Shown in pieces: positions 6,698 to 6,816 of a stretch of DNA of 6,816 nt (position 1 is the stretch's first letter; each line of letters opens with the position of its first letter). The stretch spans positions 1 to 6,816 of the forward strand of contig CAZTTH010000098.1 in NCBI GenBank assembly GCA_964615975.1, read 5' to 3'. The DNA comes from CAZTTH01 sp964615975. Its GTDB lineage: Bacteria > Verrucomicrobiota > Lentisphaeria > JABSQK01 > JAJFLO01. The notes under the pieces were generated by a model. It saw only the letters and a list, made by a program, of their open reading frames with translations. It did not search any database and was not told the origin of the DNA. The position numbers were made by a program, and so were the translations under genes.

Positions 6698-6816
6698 AAG
6701 TGGCAATACTCCAGTGATGACTGTGGGGGCAAACAAAGCGTGGTGTTGACATCCGTCTTCGAGTCATATGTTTTTCTCAAACAAACCATACATTGGTGTC
6801 AAATAAAGTGATTTCC
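6698..6816. other. Upstream region of the glycosyltransferase operon, no gene seen
   Basis: These 119 bases at the right edge hold no credible coding frame. On the minus strand a perfect TTGACA (6802-6797) points towards the glycosyltransferase, but no matching -10 box follows at 16-18 bases. On the plus strand TTGACA (6746-6751) and TATGTT (6767-6772) are 15 bases apart and point out of the window. Either may be part of a promoter; neither is convincing. The operon promoter probably lies here or beyond the edge. Confidence 0.35.

Noticed and set aside
6774..6802. Promoter with perfect TTGACA for the glycosyltransferase operon
   Set aside because: At 17 bases the -10 position reads TGAGAA, which is not a credible -10 box, and neighbouring spacings are no better.
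6768..6806. Short plus-strand frame starting at the ATG in CATATG
   Set aside because: It ends after 12 codons at TAA, with no ribosome-binding site and no context to support a peptide.

Overview
All four genes recognised in this window lie on the minus strand, so transcription runs from right to left. They form two blocks separated by a 153-base AT-rich intergenic stretch (2878-3030). The organism cannot be named from this sequence. The protein types (MASE1/CHASE/HisKA_2 sensor kinase, REC-PAS regulator, GT4 glycosyltransferase, NPP-type and EEP-type phosphohydrolases) fit a free-living, signalling-rich, probably Gram-negative bacterium of moderate GC. I saw no RNA genes, insertion sequences, CRISPR arrays or integration scars.

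Right block (3031-6697): a GT4 glycosyltransferase overlaps the start of an 805-residue two-enzyme protein by 14 bases, so the pair is almost certainly co-transcribed and translationally coupled. The second protein joins an N-terminal alkaline-phosphatase-superfamily phosphodiesterase (nucleotide pyrophosphatase/NPP-like) to a C-terminal endonuclease/exonuclease/phosphatase (EEP) domain. Every metal and catalytic residue I can check is present in both halves. The phosphodiesterase half also carries an unusual hydrophobic insert. The glycosyltransferase resembles those that glycosylate diacylglycerol or phosphatidylinositol. My inference is therefore a membrane-lipid or glycolipid remodelling pair, but the substrate cannot be read from the sequence.

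Left block (1-2877): a membrane sensor histidine kinase (MASE1, then CHASE, transmembrane helix, HisKA_2, HATPase) is followed 60 bases later by a REC-PAS protein that runs off the left edge. They look like a two-component or phosphorelay pair. The kinase frame is broken at a run of six T's (904-909) exactly between the His-phosphotransfer domain and the ATPase domain. The ATPase half continues intact in the -1 frame. A missing T (assembly error or real mutation) is the simplest explanation. A hairpin 7 bases past the run leaves ribosomal frameshifting as a weaker possibility.

The most interesting items are the double-hydrolase fusion with its coupled glycosyltransferase, and the frameshifted sensor kinase. 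None of the four starts has a strong, well-spaced Shine-Dalgarno sequence.
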